Shown: positions 1-8,284 of the stretch, in pieces
Layout of the letters: each line of letters starts with the position of its first letter
How positions within the stretch are numbered: the stretch's first letter is position 1
DNA from: Alcanivorax sp. DG881
Lineage (GTDB): Bacteria > Pseudomonadota > Gammaproteobacteria > Pseudomonadales > Alcanivoracaceae
Length of the DNA: 64,000 bases
Direction: 5' to 3'
NCBI RefSeq assembly: GCF_000155615.1
Contig: NZ_DS989915.1
Location: 128,917-192,916 of the forward strand
Made by a program: the position numbers and the translations under genes
The notes under the pieces: generated by a model
Databases searched by the model: none
Told to the model about the DNA's origin: nothing
Seen by the model: the letters and a program-made list of their open reading frames with translations, nothing else

Positions 1-35
1 TGCAAACAAGATAATAGGGTATCGCGCGTTATTAA

Positions 36-1742
36 TTATCTCGTCGCAACGCTGATAAGCAGCAACACGGCCAGGACCACCACCGCGCCTTTCCACATCC
101 GTAATTGCCGAATATTACTGTCCGCTACCGGTTTATTGCTGCGTACCGGGCGGCGCAGTGCGTCGCGAAATTCTGCCGCATCGGTAAACCGCAATTTCGG
201 TTGCCGTTGCAGGGCTAACTGCAAGACGTTGTTGATCCAGAGCGGAATAAACGCATTGTGGCCTTGCAGGGGAGGAAGCGGGCGGTGCACCGATTTTTCA
301 TAACGGCCTTGCCAGGGCAGGGCGCCGGTGAGCATTTCATGAATAATCACGGCGGTGGAGAACAGGTCGCTCTGCTCACTGGGCGCTTCGCCTTCCACCA
401 GTTCCGGCGCACTGTAGTGCCGGGTCCCTAACGGAATGCTGGCGGTGTGCTGTTCCATGCCGCGGCAATGGCAGCTGCCAAAATCCACGATGCGGACCAG
501 CCCCTCGGTATCCACCATGATGTTGTCCGGTTTCAGGTCGCCGTGAATCACATCGGCACGGTGCAGGGCCCGCACGCCATTGAGTAATTGATCGGCCAGA
601 TACAGTTTTTCCTCAACCGGTGCATCCGGGTGTTCCTTTAACCACTGCTTCAAGGTCACACCGTCGATAAATTCCAGGTGTTGGTACAAACACGATGGGT
701 TGTCGGGCACGGGCAGGGCATGGAGTAAATGCGGGTTGCGTAACCGATTGCCCACCCAGCCTTCCATGACGAAACGCTCCAGGGCATCGCGGTCATCTTC
801 CAGATTCACCGATGGCGTTTTCAATACCGATTGTTTGCCGTCGTTGTCTTCCACCAGATACAAGTGGCTGCGCACACTGGCATAGAGCTCCCGTTTCACG
901 GTAAAGCCGTCGATACGGATACCGGCAGACAGTGGCGGGGGAAGCGGCAGGTTGCCACGCTGTTTCAGGGTTTCATCGGCACTGGCATCGGGCAAGCCTT
1001 CCACGTGCAGTACCTGGCAGCTGAGGTTGTCATCACTGCCGTTGGCCAGCGCCGCTTCCACCAGGGTTTGCGCCGCCAGTTCCGGCTGGTTGGCGCCACG
1101 CAAAATACCCTGCATGCGTGAGCGAGTGAGAAAGCCGTGCACGCCATCGCTGGTTAGCAGATAGACATCGCCCACTTGCAGATCGCTGTTGCTGTAATCC
1201 ACATCCAGACGTGTGTCACCGCCCATAACGCGGGTCAGTACCTGTCGATTCTCGCCGATCATGCGGCTGTGATCCCGGGTCAGGCATTCCAGCTTGTTGT
1301 TGCGCAGGCGCCAGACACGGGAGTCGCCCACCTGAAAGATGTGGGCGGTGCGTGAACGCAAAATCAACAGGGACAGTGTGCACAGATGACTTTCCCCGGC
1401 CAGGGTTTGTCGGCAGAGCCAGCGGTTCAGGGCTTCCAGCACCCGCTGGGCAGAGCGGGGCACGCTCCATAGTGCCGGGGTGGCGTAGTAATCGCTGATA
1501 AAACCGAGCACACAGGATTCCGCCGCTTCCCGGGCCGCGCCCGCACTGGACAGGCCATCGGCCAGTGCCGCCACAATGCCCTTGGTGCGCATCAGCGAGC
1601 CTTCCGGTATCTGCATGGCTAGGGCGTCCTGATTATGCAGCTTGGGGCCGCTGTCACTGAATTGGCCGATACGCACCCGTGGGTGCAGATCCGGTTCGAC
1701 CGGGGGGGCTGCCATGTTTGCCGGGGCGGTGGACGCATCCAT
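36..1742 (-). CDS. Bifunctional PP2C phosphatase / serine-threonine protein kinase
   Basis: This 568-residue protein fuses two opposing signalling domains. The N-terminal half is PP2C-like, with the metal-binding motifs NQDA, ADGLSSAG, GDSR, TSDGVHG and DDNLS. The C-terminal half is a Hanks-type kinase with HGDLKPDN, DFG and APE motifs. The catalytic loop reads HGD instead of HRD, so it is a non-RD kinase. One membrane helix closes the C-terminus (WKGAVVVLAVLLLISVATR), so the catalytic domains should be cytoplasmic and tail-anchored. I chose the ATG at 1742 because AGGAG lies about nine bases upstream; an in-frame ATG at 1802 would add 20 residues. It lies 96 bp downstream of narK1 on the same strand. 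Such fusions are known beside nitrate-assimilation genes in pseudomonads, so a role in nitrate signalling is plausible, but the substrate is unknown. Confidence 0.9.
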   Translation of the reverse strand: MDASTAPANMAAPPVEPDLHPRVRIGQFSDSGPKLHNQDALAMQIPEGSLMRTKGIVAALADGLSSAGAAREAAESCVLGFISDYYATPALWSVPRSAQRVLEALNRWLCRQTLAGESHLCTLSLLILRSRTAHIFQVGDSRVWRLRNNKLECLTRDHSRMIGENRQVLTRVMGGDTRLDVDYSNSDLQVGDVYLLTSDGVHGFLTRSRMQGILRGANQPELAAQTLVEAALANGSDDNLSCQVLHVEGLPDASADETLKQRGNLPLPPPLSAGIRIDGFTVKRELYASVRSHLYLVEDNDGKQSVLKTPSVNLEDDRDALERFVMEGWVGNRLRNPHLLHALPVPDNPSCLYQHLEFIDGVTLKQWLKEHPDAPVEEKLYLADQLLNGVRALHRADVIHGDLKPDNIMVDTEGLVRIVDFGSCHCRGMEQHTASIPLGTRHYSAPELVEGEAPSEQSDLFSTAVIIHEMLTGALPWQGRYEKSVHRPLPPLQGHNAFIPLWINNVLQLALQRQPKLRFTDAAEFRDALRRPVRSNKPVADSNIRQLRMWKGAVVVLAVLLLISVATR

Positions 1743-1838
1743 CGTGTTGGCTCCTGTGCCGTTAACGAGCGGTTCTTGTTTGTCTATGGGGTGGGCCGGC
1801 ATCCCTGCCGGCCTGGTCGCTACTTCGGAGGGAAAACG

Positions 1839-3308
1839 TTATCCCACCTCAATCAGCTGAACATTGCCGTCGTCATCAATTTCCGCAATGTGACCCTTGG
1901 GTTCGTCCAGGAACTGAACCGCGGCCAGAGACACTGCCGCGCTGGCGGCAATCACCAGGAAGAACGTGGACGGATCGACGAACGTGAGCACGGTCAGGAA
2001 GATCACCGCACCGGCATTGCCGTAGGCGCCGACCATGCCGGCAATCTGTCCGGTGAGCCGGCGTTTGATCAGTGGCACGGTGGCGAACACGGCGCCTTCA
2101 CCGGCCTGCACGAAGAACGAGCAACACATGGTGGCGATCACGGCCAGCGCGATGGGCCAGCTGCCAGCAATCTGGCTCATCATTCCGTAGCCCACCATCA
2201 GGCCACACAGCATGATCGCCAGGGATTTCTTGCGGCCAAACTTGTCAGAGACCCAGCCGCCGCCCGGCCGTGCGACCAGGTTCATAAAGGCGTAGCCAGA
2301 CGCGAGCAGGCCGGCGGTCACTGCAGACAGGCTGAAGGTGTCGGTGAAGAACAGCGGCAGCATGGAGACCACGGCCAGTTCTGAACCAAAGGTCACCATG
2401 TAGGCCAGATCAAGAATGGCCACTTGCTTGAAGCTGTAGCGGTCGTGTTCCTCGACGCCGGTTTTCAGGCGTTCATGGTTAACGCGCCAGGCCTGCCCCA
2501 GCTGCACGACTGCCAGGCTGACGATCAGCGCGGCCAGCATGATTTGCGTGGTGGTACCGAACAGATCCAGATTACTGGGGCCCAGGCGCCATACAATCAC
2601 CAGCAGCGCGATATACAGCGGCAGGCTCATCAGCAGGTAGAAAAACAGGTCCTTGCGGCTGCTGACTTCCAGTGCACTGGCTTTTTTTGGTTTGAAATAG
2701 GAGGCGCCCGCCGGGGTGTTGCGAGCCCGCCACAGGAAGAAAACACCGTAAGCCATCGCCAGTGCACCGGTGCTGGCAATTGCCAAGCGCCAGCCATTGT
2801 CACCGCCGAACAGCAGCGCCACGGTAGGAAGCGTAATGGCCGCAGCGGCAGAGCCGAAGTTGCCCCAGCCGCCATAGATACCTTCGGCCAGGCCCACTTC
2901 CCGGGCCGGAAACCATTCACTGATCAGGCGGATGCCGACCACGAAGCCAGCCCCCACAAAACCCATCAGCAGGCGGGTGACTGCCAGCTGTTCAAAGGTG
3001 GTCGACAGGGCAAAGGCCCAGCAGGGAAACGCGGCGAGTATCAGCAACAGGCCGAACACCCGCCGTGGGCCAAAGCGATCCACCAGCGAACCAATCACGA
3101 CGCGGGCAGGAATCGTCAATGCCACGTTAAGAATCAACAGCGCCTTGATCTGTTCTGCACTTAGATCGAAGGCTTCGCGCAGGTGGCCCATTAAGGGCGC
3201 GTGGGAGAACCACACTACAAAGGTAATAAAGAAAGCGAGCCAGCTCAGGTGCAACAGCCGGATGCGTGGCGCGGAAAAATTCAGCAGGTTCAGCTTGTCG
3301 GCGCTCAT
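1839..3308 (-). CDS. narK: NarK-type nitrate/nitrite MFS transporter (copy 1)
   Basis: A 489-residue major-facilitator protein of the nitrate/nitrite porter family, with about twelve predicted membrane helices. Both nitrate-signature segments are visible: GGWGNFG about a third of the way in, and GAYGNAG near the C-terminus. The ATG at 3308 (MSADKLNLL) has GGAG just upstream, whereas the upstream in-frame ATG at 3323 has no better site. A perfect sigma-54 promoter (3351-3366) precedes it. It is closely similar to the next gene upstream (3583-5055), a tandem paralogue. With nirBD and nasA nearby, its likely job is nitrate import, or nitrate/nitrite exchange, for assimilation. Confidence 0.92.
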   Translation of the reverse strand: MSADKLNLLNFSAPRIRLLHLSWLAFFITFVVWFSHAPLMGHLREAFDLSAEQIKALLILNVALTIPARVVIGSLVDRFGPRRVFGLLLILAAFPCWAFALSTTFEQLAVTRLLMGFVGAGFVVGIRLISEWFPAREVGLAEGIYGGWGNFGSAAAAITLPTVALLFGGDNGWRLAIASTGALAMAYGVFFLWRARNTPAGASYFKPKKASALEVSSRKDLFFYLLMSLPLYIALLVIVWRLGPSNLDLFGTTTQIMLAALIVSLAVVQLGQAWRVNHERLKTGVEEHDRYSFKQVAILDLAYMVTFGSELAVVSMLPLFFTDTFSLSAVTAGLLASGYAFMNLVARPGGGWVSDKFGRKKSLAIMLCGLMVGYGMMSQIAGSWPIALAVIATMCCSFFVQAGEGAVFATVPLIKRRLTGQIAGMVGAYGNAGAVIFLTVLTFVDPSTFFLVIAASAAVSLAAVQFLDEPKGHIAEIDDDGNVQLIEVG

Positions 3309-3350
3309 GGTATCTCCATACACGGAAGCATTGATGACAAGTGTGGATAA

Positions 3351-3366
3351 AGCAATCTGCGTGCCA
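3351..3366 (-). promoter_or_regulatory. Sigma-54 (RpoN) promoter of narK1
   Basis: On the minus strand the bases read TGGCACGCAGATTGCT, matching the consensus TGGCACGN4TTGCW at every defined position. The -12 element ends 43 bases upstream of the narK1 ATG, leaving room for a short leader. Only half-sites resembling an NtrC box (GTGCAC near 3462) are visible upstream. Confidence 0.85.
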
Positions 3367-3500
3367 GTTTGTAACGTTATGATTTTAATGAATTAATTTT
3401 GTTTTCTTGTGCGTTTTCAGCAAGCGGGGTGCCTGTTGGTGAAACGACAAGCTGTAGGGTGGTGCACGAAAAGTGTTCGTGATTGGGGCATTGCTCCCTA

Positions 3501-3535
3501 CCCACAGAACCGGGATGGAGCCCCGGTCCTGTGGG
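3501..3535. terminator. Strong hairpin between narK2 and narK1
   Basis: A 14-base stem (3501-3514 with 3522-3535, one mismatch) closes a 7-base loop in the gap between the two transporter genes. It lies about 50 bp past the narK2 stop. There is no U tract on either strand, so it may be an mRNA-stabilising or processing structure rather than an intrinsic terminator. Confidence 0.45.
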
Positions 3536-3582
3536 TGGAGGATGGATGAGAGGCGCGATGAAGCGCGCGCATGTGGGGCCAT

Positions 3583-5055
3583 TCAGCTCACTTCGATTAA
3601 TTGAACGCGGCCATCTTCATCCACCTCTGCAATGTGCCCCTTGGGTTCGTCCAGAAACTGGACGGCAACCAGTACGGCGGTGGCACAGGCGGCGATTACC
3701 AGGAAGAAGGTACTGGCATCCACAAACGTCAGGGCGGTGAGAAAGACCACGGCGCCGGCGTTGCCGTAGGCGCCGACCATGCCGGAAATCTGCCCGGTAA
3801 GGCGGCGTTTGATCAGCGGCACAGTGGCGAAAATGGCACCGCCGCCGCCCTGAATAAAGCAGGAACAGACCATGGTGGCCGCCATGGCGAGAAGCACAGG
3901 CCAGCCGCTGTTGATCTGGCTGAGCAGCACAAAACCCATTAACAAACCGCAAAACAGAATAGTCAGGGATTTCTTGCGGCCAATGCGGTCAGAAAGCCAG
4001 CCGCCACCGGGGCGCGCCACTAAATTGGTGAAGGCAAAGGCGGACGCCAGCAATCCGGCGGTAACCGGAGTGACTTCGCTGAACGTGTCGAGGAAGAACA
4101 ACGGCAGCATGGAATTCACTGCCAGTTCCGAGCCGAACGTAATGAAGTAGGACAGGTTGAGAATGGCCACCTGCTTGAAGGGATAGCTGTCCTGTTCCGG
4201 GGCGCTTTGCTGCCAGCGTTCGCGATTGACCTGCCATATCTGTGATAACTGAATGGCGGCCAGCAAACTGACAGCGACGATGAAAATGGCCTGGGTGCTG
4301 TTGTCGTACAAGCGGAATCCTGCCGGGCCCAGCCGCCACACAATAATGTACAACGCGATGTACAACGGCAGGCTGGCGCCAATATAGAAGAACAGGTCAC
4401 GCCGGTTGCTGACTTCCAGCGCACTGGCTTTTTTCGGTTTGAAATAGGACGCGCCGGCGGGGGTATTGCGCGCGCGCCACATAAAGAACAGCCCGTACAG
4501 GAAGGAGATAAAGCCGGTGCTGGCCACCGCCCAGCGCCAACCGTCTTCGCCACCAAAAAACAGGGCCAGGGTGGGAAGTGTGACGTAAGAGGCAAAGGCA
4601 CCGAAGTTCCCCCAGCCGGCATAAATACCTTCAGCCAGGCCCACCTCCCGGGCGGGAAACCATTCACTGATCAGGCGAATGCCGACCACGAAACTGGCGC
4701 CCACAAAACCCAGTAGCAAGCGGCTGATCGCCAGCTGCTCGAAGCTGTTGGACAAGGCAAAGGCCCAACAGGGCAGGGCCGCACTCATCAGTAGGGTGGA
4801 GAAAACCCGCCGCGGGCCAAACTGGTCCACCAGGGAGCCGATCACCACGCGTGCCGGAATCGTCAGGGCCACGTTCAGAATCAGTAGTGCCTTAACCTGT
4901 TCGCCGGTCAGGTCGAAGACGTCGCGCAGGTGCCCCATTAAGGGGGCGTGGGAAAACCACAGGGCGAAACTGATAAAGAACGCCACCCAACTTAAATGGA
5001 GAAGGCGGATTCGTGGCAAGGAAAAATTCAGAAGATTGAGTCTATCTGCGCTCAT
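3583..5055 (-). CDS. narK: NarK-type nitrate/nitrite MFS transporter (copy 2)
   Basis: A 490-residue nitrate/nitrite porter, collinear and highly similar to the copy at 1839-3308 along its whole length, including the MSAD(K/R)LNLLNFS N-terminus and the C-terminal DEPKGHIAE segment. The signature segments GWGNFG and GAYGNAG are present. The start is the ATG at 5055, with GGAG eight bases upstream. It is transcribed away from nirB, and a near-consensus sigma-54 promoter lies at 5096-5111. The two copies differ most in the membrane segments of the first half, which suggests an old duplication with some specialisation (for example affinity or nitrate versus nitrite). Which copy does which cannot be read from sequence. 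Confidence 0.92.
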   Translation of the reverse strand: MSADRLNLLNFSLPRIRLLHLSWVAFFISFALWFSHAPLMGHLRDVFDLTGEQVKALLILNVALTIPARVVIGSLVDQFGPRRVFSTLLMSAALPCWAFALSNSFEQLAISRLLLGFVGASFVVGIRLISEWFPAREVGLAEGIYAGWGNFGAFASYVTLPTLALFFGGEDGWRWAVASTGFISFLYGLFFMWRARNTPAGASYFKPKKASALEVSNRRDLFFYIGASLPLYIALYIIVWRLGPAGFRLYDNSTQAIFIVAVSLLAAIQLSQIWQVNRERWQQSAPEQDSYPFKQVAILNLSYFITFGSELAVNSMLPLFFLDTFSEVTPVTAGLLASAFAFTNLVARPGGGWLSDRIGRKKSLTILFCGLLMGFVLLSQINSGWPVLLAMAATMVCSCFIQGGGGAIFATVPLIKRRLTGQISGMVGAYGNAGAVVFLTALTFVDASTFFLVIAACATAVLVAVQFLDEPKGHIAEVDEDGRVQLIEVS

Positions 5056-5095
5056 GACTACTCCATGCATGGGCGATTAACGGTGGGGGGTTGCG

Positions 5096-5111
5096 AGCAA
5101 CTCCTGTGCCA
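5096..5111 (-). promoter_or_regulatory. Sigma-54 (RpoN) promoter of narK2
   Basis: The minus strand reads TGGCACAGGAGTTGCT, one base off the TGGCACGN4TTGCW consensus. It sits about 40 bases upstream of the narK2 start. It shares the 324-bp divergent intergenic region with the nirB promoter and with NtrC-like boxes. Confidence 0.8.
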
Positions 5112-5163
5112 GCCAGTTAACTGTTTGATTTGTCTTGGGTAAGCGGTGTTGTTGCGAGGGAAA

Positions 5164-5180
5164 TGCACCGGCTGTGCGCA
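5164..5180. promoter_or_regulatory. Candidate NtrC box, narK2-nirB intergenic region
   Basis: The 17 bases TGCACCGGCTGTGCGCA fit the NtrC pattern TGCAC-N7-GTGCA with one mismatch in the right half. The site lies between the divergent sigma-54 promoters of narK2 and nirB, the usual place for an enhancer serving both. Confidence 0.6.
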
Positions 5181-5210
5181 AAGGGAGAGCGCGATTGTGG
5201 TTCATATCGG

Positions 5211-5226
5211 TGCACATAAAAGTGCA
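5211..5226. promoter_or_regulatory. Second candidate NtrC box, narK2-nirB intergenic region
   Basis: Perfect inverted half-sites TGCAC and GTGCA are separated by 6 rather than the usual 7 bases. A further GTGCAC and GCGCA pair follows at about 5235-5247. The one-base shortening lowers confidence, but the cluster of half-sites suggests a compound enhancer. Confidence 0.5.
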
Positions 5227-5323
5227 TTCATCTCGTGCACTGGCGCATTAAAAGAAAGCAGGTTTTTTGTGGTTATTCGGAAAAAAAGAGAATAAATCCA
5301 TAAATTACATAGAGTTATAAAGT

Positions 5324-5339
5324 TGGCATAGGGATTGCT
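5324..5339 (+). promoter_or_regulatory. Sigma-54 (RpoN) promoter of the nirBD-nasA operon
   Basis: TGGCATAGGGATTGCT matches TGGCACGN4TTGCW at all but two positions and keeps the invariant GG and GC at the correct 10-base spacing. It lies 40 bases upstream of the nirB ATG. Confidence 0.82.
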
Positions 5340-5379
5340 GTAGTGCGGGTGTCAGTTACGCACCGCGAGGGTGAGCCTT

Positions 5380-7911
5380 ATGGCAAAGCAACAACTTCTT
5401 CTGATCGGCCACGGGATGGTCGGACAACGTTATCTGGAGTCTCTGGTGGCCCAGGGTGGCCGGGAGCACTTTGATATTACGGTACTGTGTGCCGAGCCGC
5501 TGCCGGCCTATGACCGCGTAGGGCTGACCAGTTACTTTTCCGGCAAGACCGCCGACGACCTGTCGCTGGTGCCGGAAGGCTTTTTTGAAGAGCACGACAT
5601 TACGCTGAAACTGAATACCAAGGTGGACGCGATTGATCGGGCTGCTAAAACGGTCACCACCAACACCGGTGAGAGCCTGCCTTATGACAAGGTGGTTCTG
5701 GCCACCGGTTCCTATCCGTTCGTGCCGCCGATTCCCGGTAATGATCGCGATAACTGCTTTGTGTACCGCACCATTGATGACCTGGATGCCATGATTGCCG
5801 CCAGTAAAACCGGCAAGGTGGGCACGGTTGTCGGTGGCGGCCTGCTGGGCCTGGAAGCGGCCAAGGCGCTTCACGATCTGGGCCTGGAGACCCACGTGGT
5901 GGAATTCGCCCCGCGCCTGATGGCCGTGCAGGTGGATGATTTTGGTGGCGGTTTGCTGAAAGACAAGATTCAGGAACTGGGCGTCACCGTGCACACCAGC
6001 ACCGGCACCCAGGACATCGTGGATGGTGAACACTGCACGCACCGCATGAATTTCGGTGACGACCAGCATCTGGAAACCGATGTGATTGTCTTCTCTGCGG
6101 GCATTCGTCCCCAGGACGAACTGGGCCGGGCCTGCGAGCTGGCCATTGGTGAACGCGGCGGCATCGTGGTCAACAACCATTGTGTCACCTCCGATGAGCA
6201 CATCTATGCCATTGGCGAAGTGGCGTTGTGGGAAGGTCGCATCTTTGGTCTGGTGGCGCCGGGTTACCAGATGGCCGAGGTGGCCGCTGAACACCTGATG
6301 GGCAAAGCCGAACAGGAATTTGCCGGTGCGGACATGAGCACCAAGCTGAAACTGATGGGCGTGGATGTGGCATCCATTGGTGATGCCCACGGCAATACGC
6401 CCGGTTGTCGCAGCACCGTGTTCATGGACCAGACAGCCGGTGTCTACAAGAAGGCGGTAATCAGTGAGTGTGGCAAGAAACTGCTGGGTGCTGTGTTGGT
6501 GGGCGATGCCGCGGATTACGGCAACCTGTTGCAGCTTTGCCTGAATGAAATGGACCTGCCCGGTGACCCGTCTGCCCTGGTAGCACCCATGTCAGATGGT
6601 GCGCCGCTGCTGGGCGCCGATGCACTGCCTGACACAGCGCAGATCTGTTCCTGTAATAACGTTTCCAAAGGCGATTTGTGTGCCGCCATCGACGGTGGCG
6701 CCCAGACCGTGGGCGACCTGAAAGCCTGCACCAAAGCATCGGCTACCTGTGGCGGTTGTTCCGCGCTGGTGAAGCAAGTGCTGGACAGCGAGCTGGAAAA
6801 ACGCGGTGTGGAAGTGAACAACCACATTTGCGAACACTTCGCGTATTCCCGTCAGGAAATCTATCACCTGGTACGCGTCGGGCAGATCACCACCTTTGAC
6901 GAGCTGCTGGAAAAACACGGTAGCGGTGACGGCTGTGACATCTGTAAGCCGACCGTGGCCAATGTGCTGGCTTCCTGCTGGAACGACTGGGTGCTCAACA
7001 AACCCCATGCCGGGCTGCAGGACACCAACGACTACTTCCTGGGCAACATGCAGCGCGACGGCACCTATTCCATCGTGCCGCGCGTGGCGGGCGGTGAAAT
7101 CACCCCGGACAAACTGATCGTGCTGGGGGAAGTGGCCAAGCAATACGACCTTTATACCAAGATCACCGGCGGCCAGCGGGTGGATTTGTTCGGTGCCCGT
7201 GTCGAGCAGTTGCCGGAAATCTGGAAAATCCTGGTGGATGCCGGATTCGAAACCGGTCACGCCTACGGTAAATCCCTGCGTACGGTGAAATCCTGTGTGG
7301 GGTCCACCTGGTGTCGCTATGGAGTGAAAGACTCCGTAGGCACCGCCATTCAGGTGGAAGACCGCTACAAGGGCTTGCGTAGCCCGCACAAGATCAAGAT
7401 GGCGGTGAGCGGCTGTACCCGTGAGTGCGCGGAAGCGCAAAGCAAGGACGTGGGCGTGATCGCCACCGAGAAAGGCTGGAACCTGTATGTGTGCGGTAAC
7501 GGCGGCATGCGTCCGCGCCATGCGGATCTGTTCGCGTCGGATCTCACCGATGAGCAGCTGATTAAAACCATCGACCGTTTCCTGATGTTCTACATCAAAA
7601 CGGCGGATCGCCTGCAGCGCACCAGCGTCTGGCTGGAAAACCTGGAAGGCGGACTGGACTACCTGAAAGACGTGATCCTGAACGACTCCCTGGGCATGGG
7701 CGACGAACTCGAAGCGCAGATGCAGCACGTGATTGAGACCTATCAGTGCGAGTGGAAGTCCACCATTGAGGATCCGCAAGCGGTGAAACGCTTTAACCAC
7801 TTCATCAATGAGACCGCCGAAGCGGATGACAACCTGGCCTACGTGCGTGAGCGCGGCCAGCGTCGTCCCGCCTACGAGCATGAACGCATCGAACTGGTCG
7901 AGGAGGCGTAA
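5380..7911 (+). CDS. nirB: Assimilatory nitrite reductase [NAD(P)H], large subunit
   Basis: An 843-residue NirB, of normal length, reducing nitrite to ammonium in the cytoplasm with NAD(P)H. Order: N-terminal FAD/NAD(P) reductase (GHGMVGQRY start, second Rossmann motif GGGLLGLEAAK), a BFD-like [2Fe-2S] domain (CSCNNV ... CGGC), a second cysteine-containing segment (CDICKP), then the sulfite/nitrite reductase half with siroheme-4Fe4S cysteines in CVGSTWC and CTREC plus CGNGG. The ATG at 5380 is preferred over a GTG at 5371 because GAGGGTGAG sits just upstream of it. It is the first gene of nirB-nirD-FAD reductase-nasA, driven by a sigma-54 promoter. Confidence 0.97.
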   Translation: MAKQQLLLIGHGMVGQRYLESLVAQGGREHFDITVLCAEPLPAYDRVGLTSYFSGKTADDLSLVPEGFFEEHDITLKLNTKVDAIDRAAKTVTTNTGESLPYDKVVLATGSYPFVPPIPGNDRDNCFVYRTIDDLDAMIAASKTGKVGTVVGGGLLGLEAAKALHDLGLETHVVEFAPRLMAVQVDDFGGGLLKDKIQELGVTVHTSTGTQDIVDGEHCTHRMNFGDDQHLETDVIVFSAGIRPQDELGRACELAIGERGGIVVNNHCVTSDEHIYAIGEVALWEGRIFGLVAPGYQMAEVAAEHLMGKAEQEFAGADMSTKLKLMGVDVASIGDAHGNTPGCRSTVFMDQTAGVYKKAVISECGKKLLGAVLVGDAADYGNLLQLCLNEMDLPGDPSALVAPMSDGAPLLGADALPDTAQICSCNNVSKGDLCAAIDGGAQTVGDLKACTKASATCGGCSALVKQVLDSELEKRGVEVNNHICEHFAYSRQEIYHLVRVGQITTFDELLEKHGSGDGCDICKPTVANVLASCWNDWVLNKPHAGLQDTNDYFLGNMQRDGTYSIVPRVAGGEITPDKLIVLGEVAKQYDLYTKITGGQRVDLFGARVEQLPEIWKILVDAGFETGHAYGKSLRTVKSCVGSTWCRYGVKDSVGTAIQVEDRYKGLRSPHKIKMAVSGCTRECAEAQSKDVGVIATEKGWNLYVCGNGGMRPRHADLFASDLTDEQLIKTIDRFLMFYIKTADRLQRTSVWLENLEGGLDYLKDVILNDSLGMGDELEAQMQHVIETYQCEWKSTIEDPQAVKRFNHFINETAEADDNLAYVRERGQRRPAYEHERIELVEEA

Positions 7912-7914
7912 GCC

Positions 7915-8259
7915 ATGAACAGCGCAGTGACCGTGGAATGGAAAGCAATCTGCAGCGTTGACGACGTATTGCCGGGCACAGGAGTGGGCGTGCGTCTGCC
8001 CTCTGGGCAGGCGGCATTGTTCCGCACCCGTGATGGCAATTTCTATGCGTTGGACAACATGGACCCGTTTAGCCATGCCAACGTACTCAGCCGGGGACTG
8101 CTGGGCTCATTGGGTGACAAACGTGTTGTCGCCTCACCGCTGTACAAGCAGCACTTTGAGCTGGAAACCGGGCAATGCATCGAAGACGACAGCGTTAAGC
8201 TGACCGTGTACCCGGTGCGTGTGCAAGGTGATGTGATCGAACTGGCCACCCCGGCCTGA
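7915..8259 (+). CDS. nirD: Nitrite reductase small subunit
   Basis: A 114-residue NirD with a Rieske-like beta fold. As expected for assimilatory NirD, the Cys/His ligands of true Rieske proteins are missing (YALDNMDPFSHANVLSRG, then SPLYKQHFELETGQC). It partners NirB in the cytoplasm. It starts three bases after the nirB stop, with GAGGAGG overlapping the end of nirB, so translation is probably coupled. Confidence 0.95.
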   Translation: MNSAVTVEWKAICSVDDVLPGTGVGVRLPSGQAALFRTRDGNFYALDNMDPFSHANVLSRGLLGSLGDKRVVASPLYKQHFELETGQCIEDDSVKLTVYPVRVQGDVIELATPA

Positions 8260-8284
8260 AACAAATCGACAGGACGACGCGCGC

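Noticed and set aside
5371-5379. GTG start for nirB at 5371
   Set aside because: The GAGGGTGAG sequence fits as ribosome site for the ATG at 5380, and the reductase domain begins right after it.
6592-8076. Long antisense frames over nirB and other GC-rich genes
   Set aside because: These are shadows caused by third-position GC. They lack start signals and cut across clearly functional proteins on the other strand.
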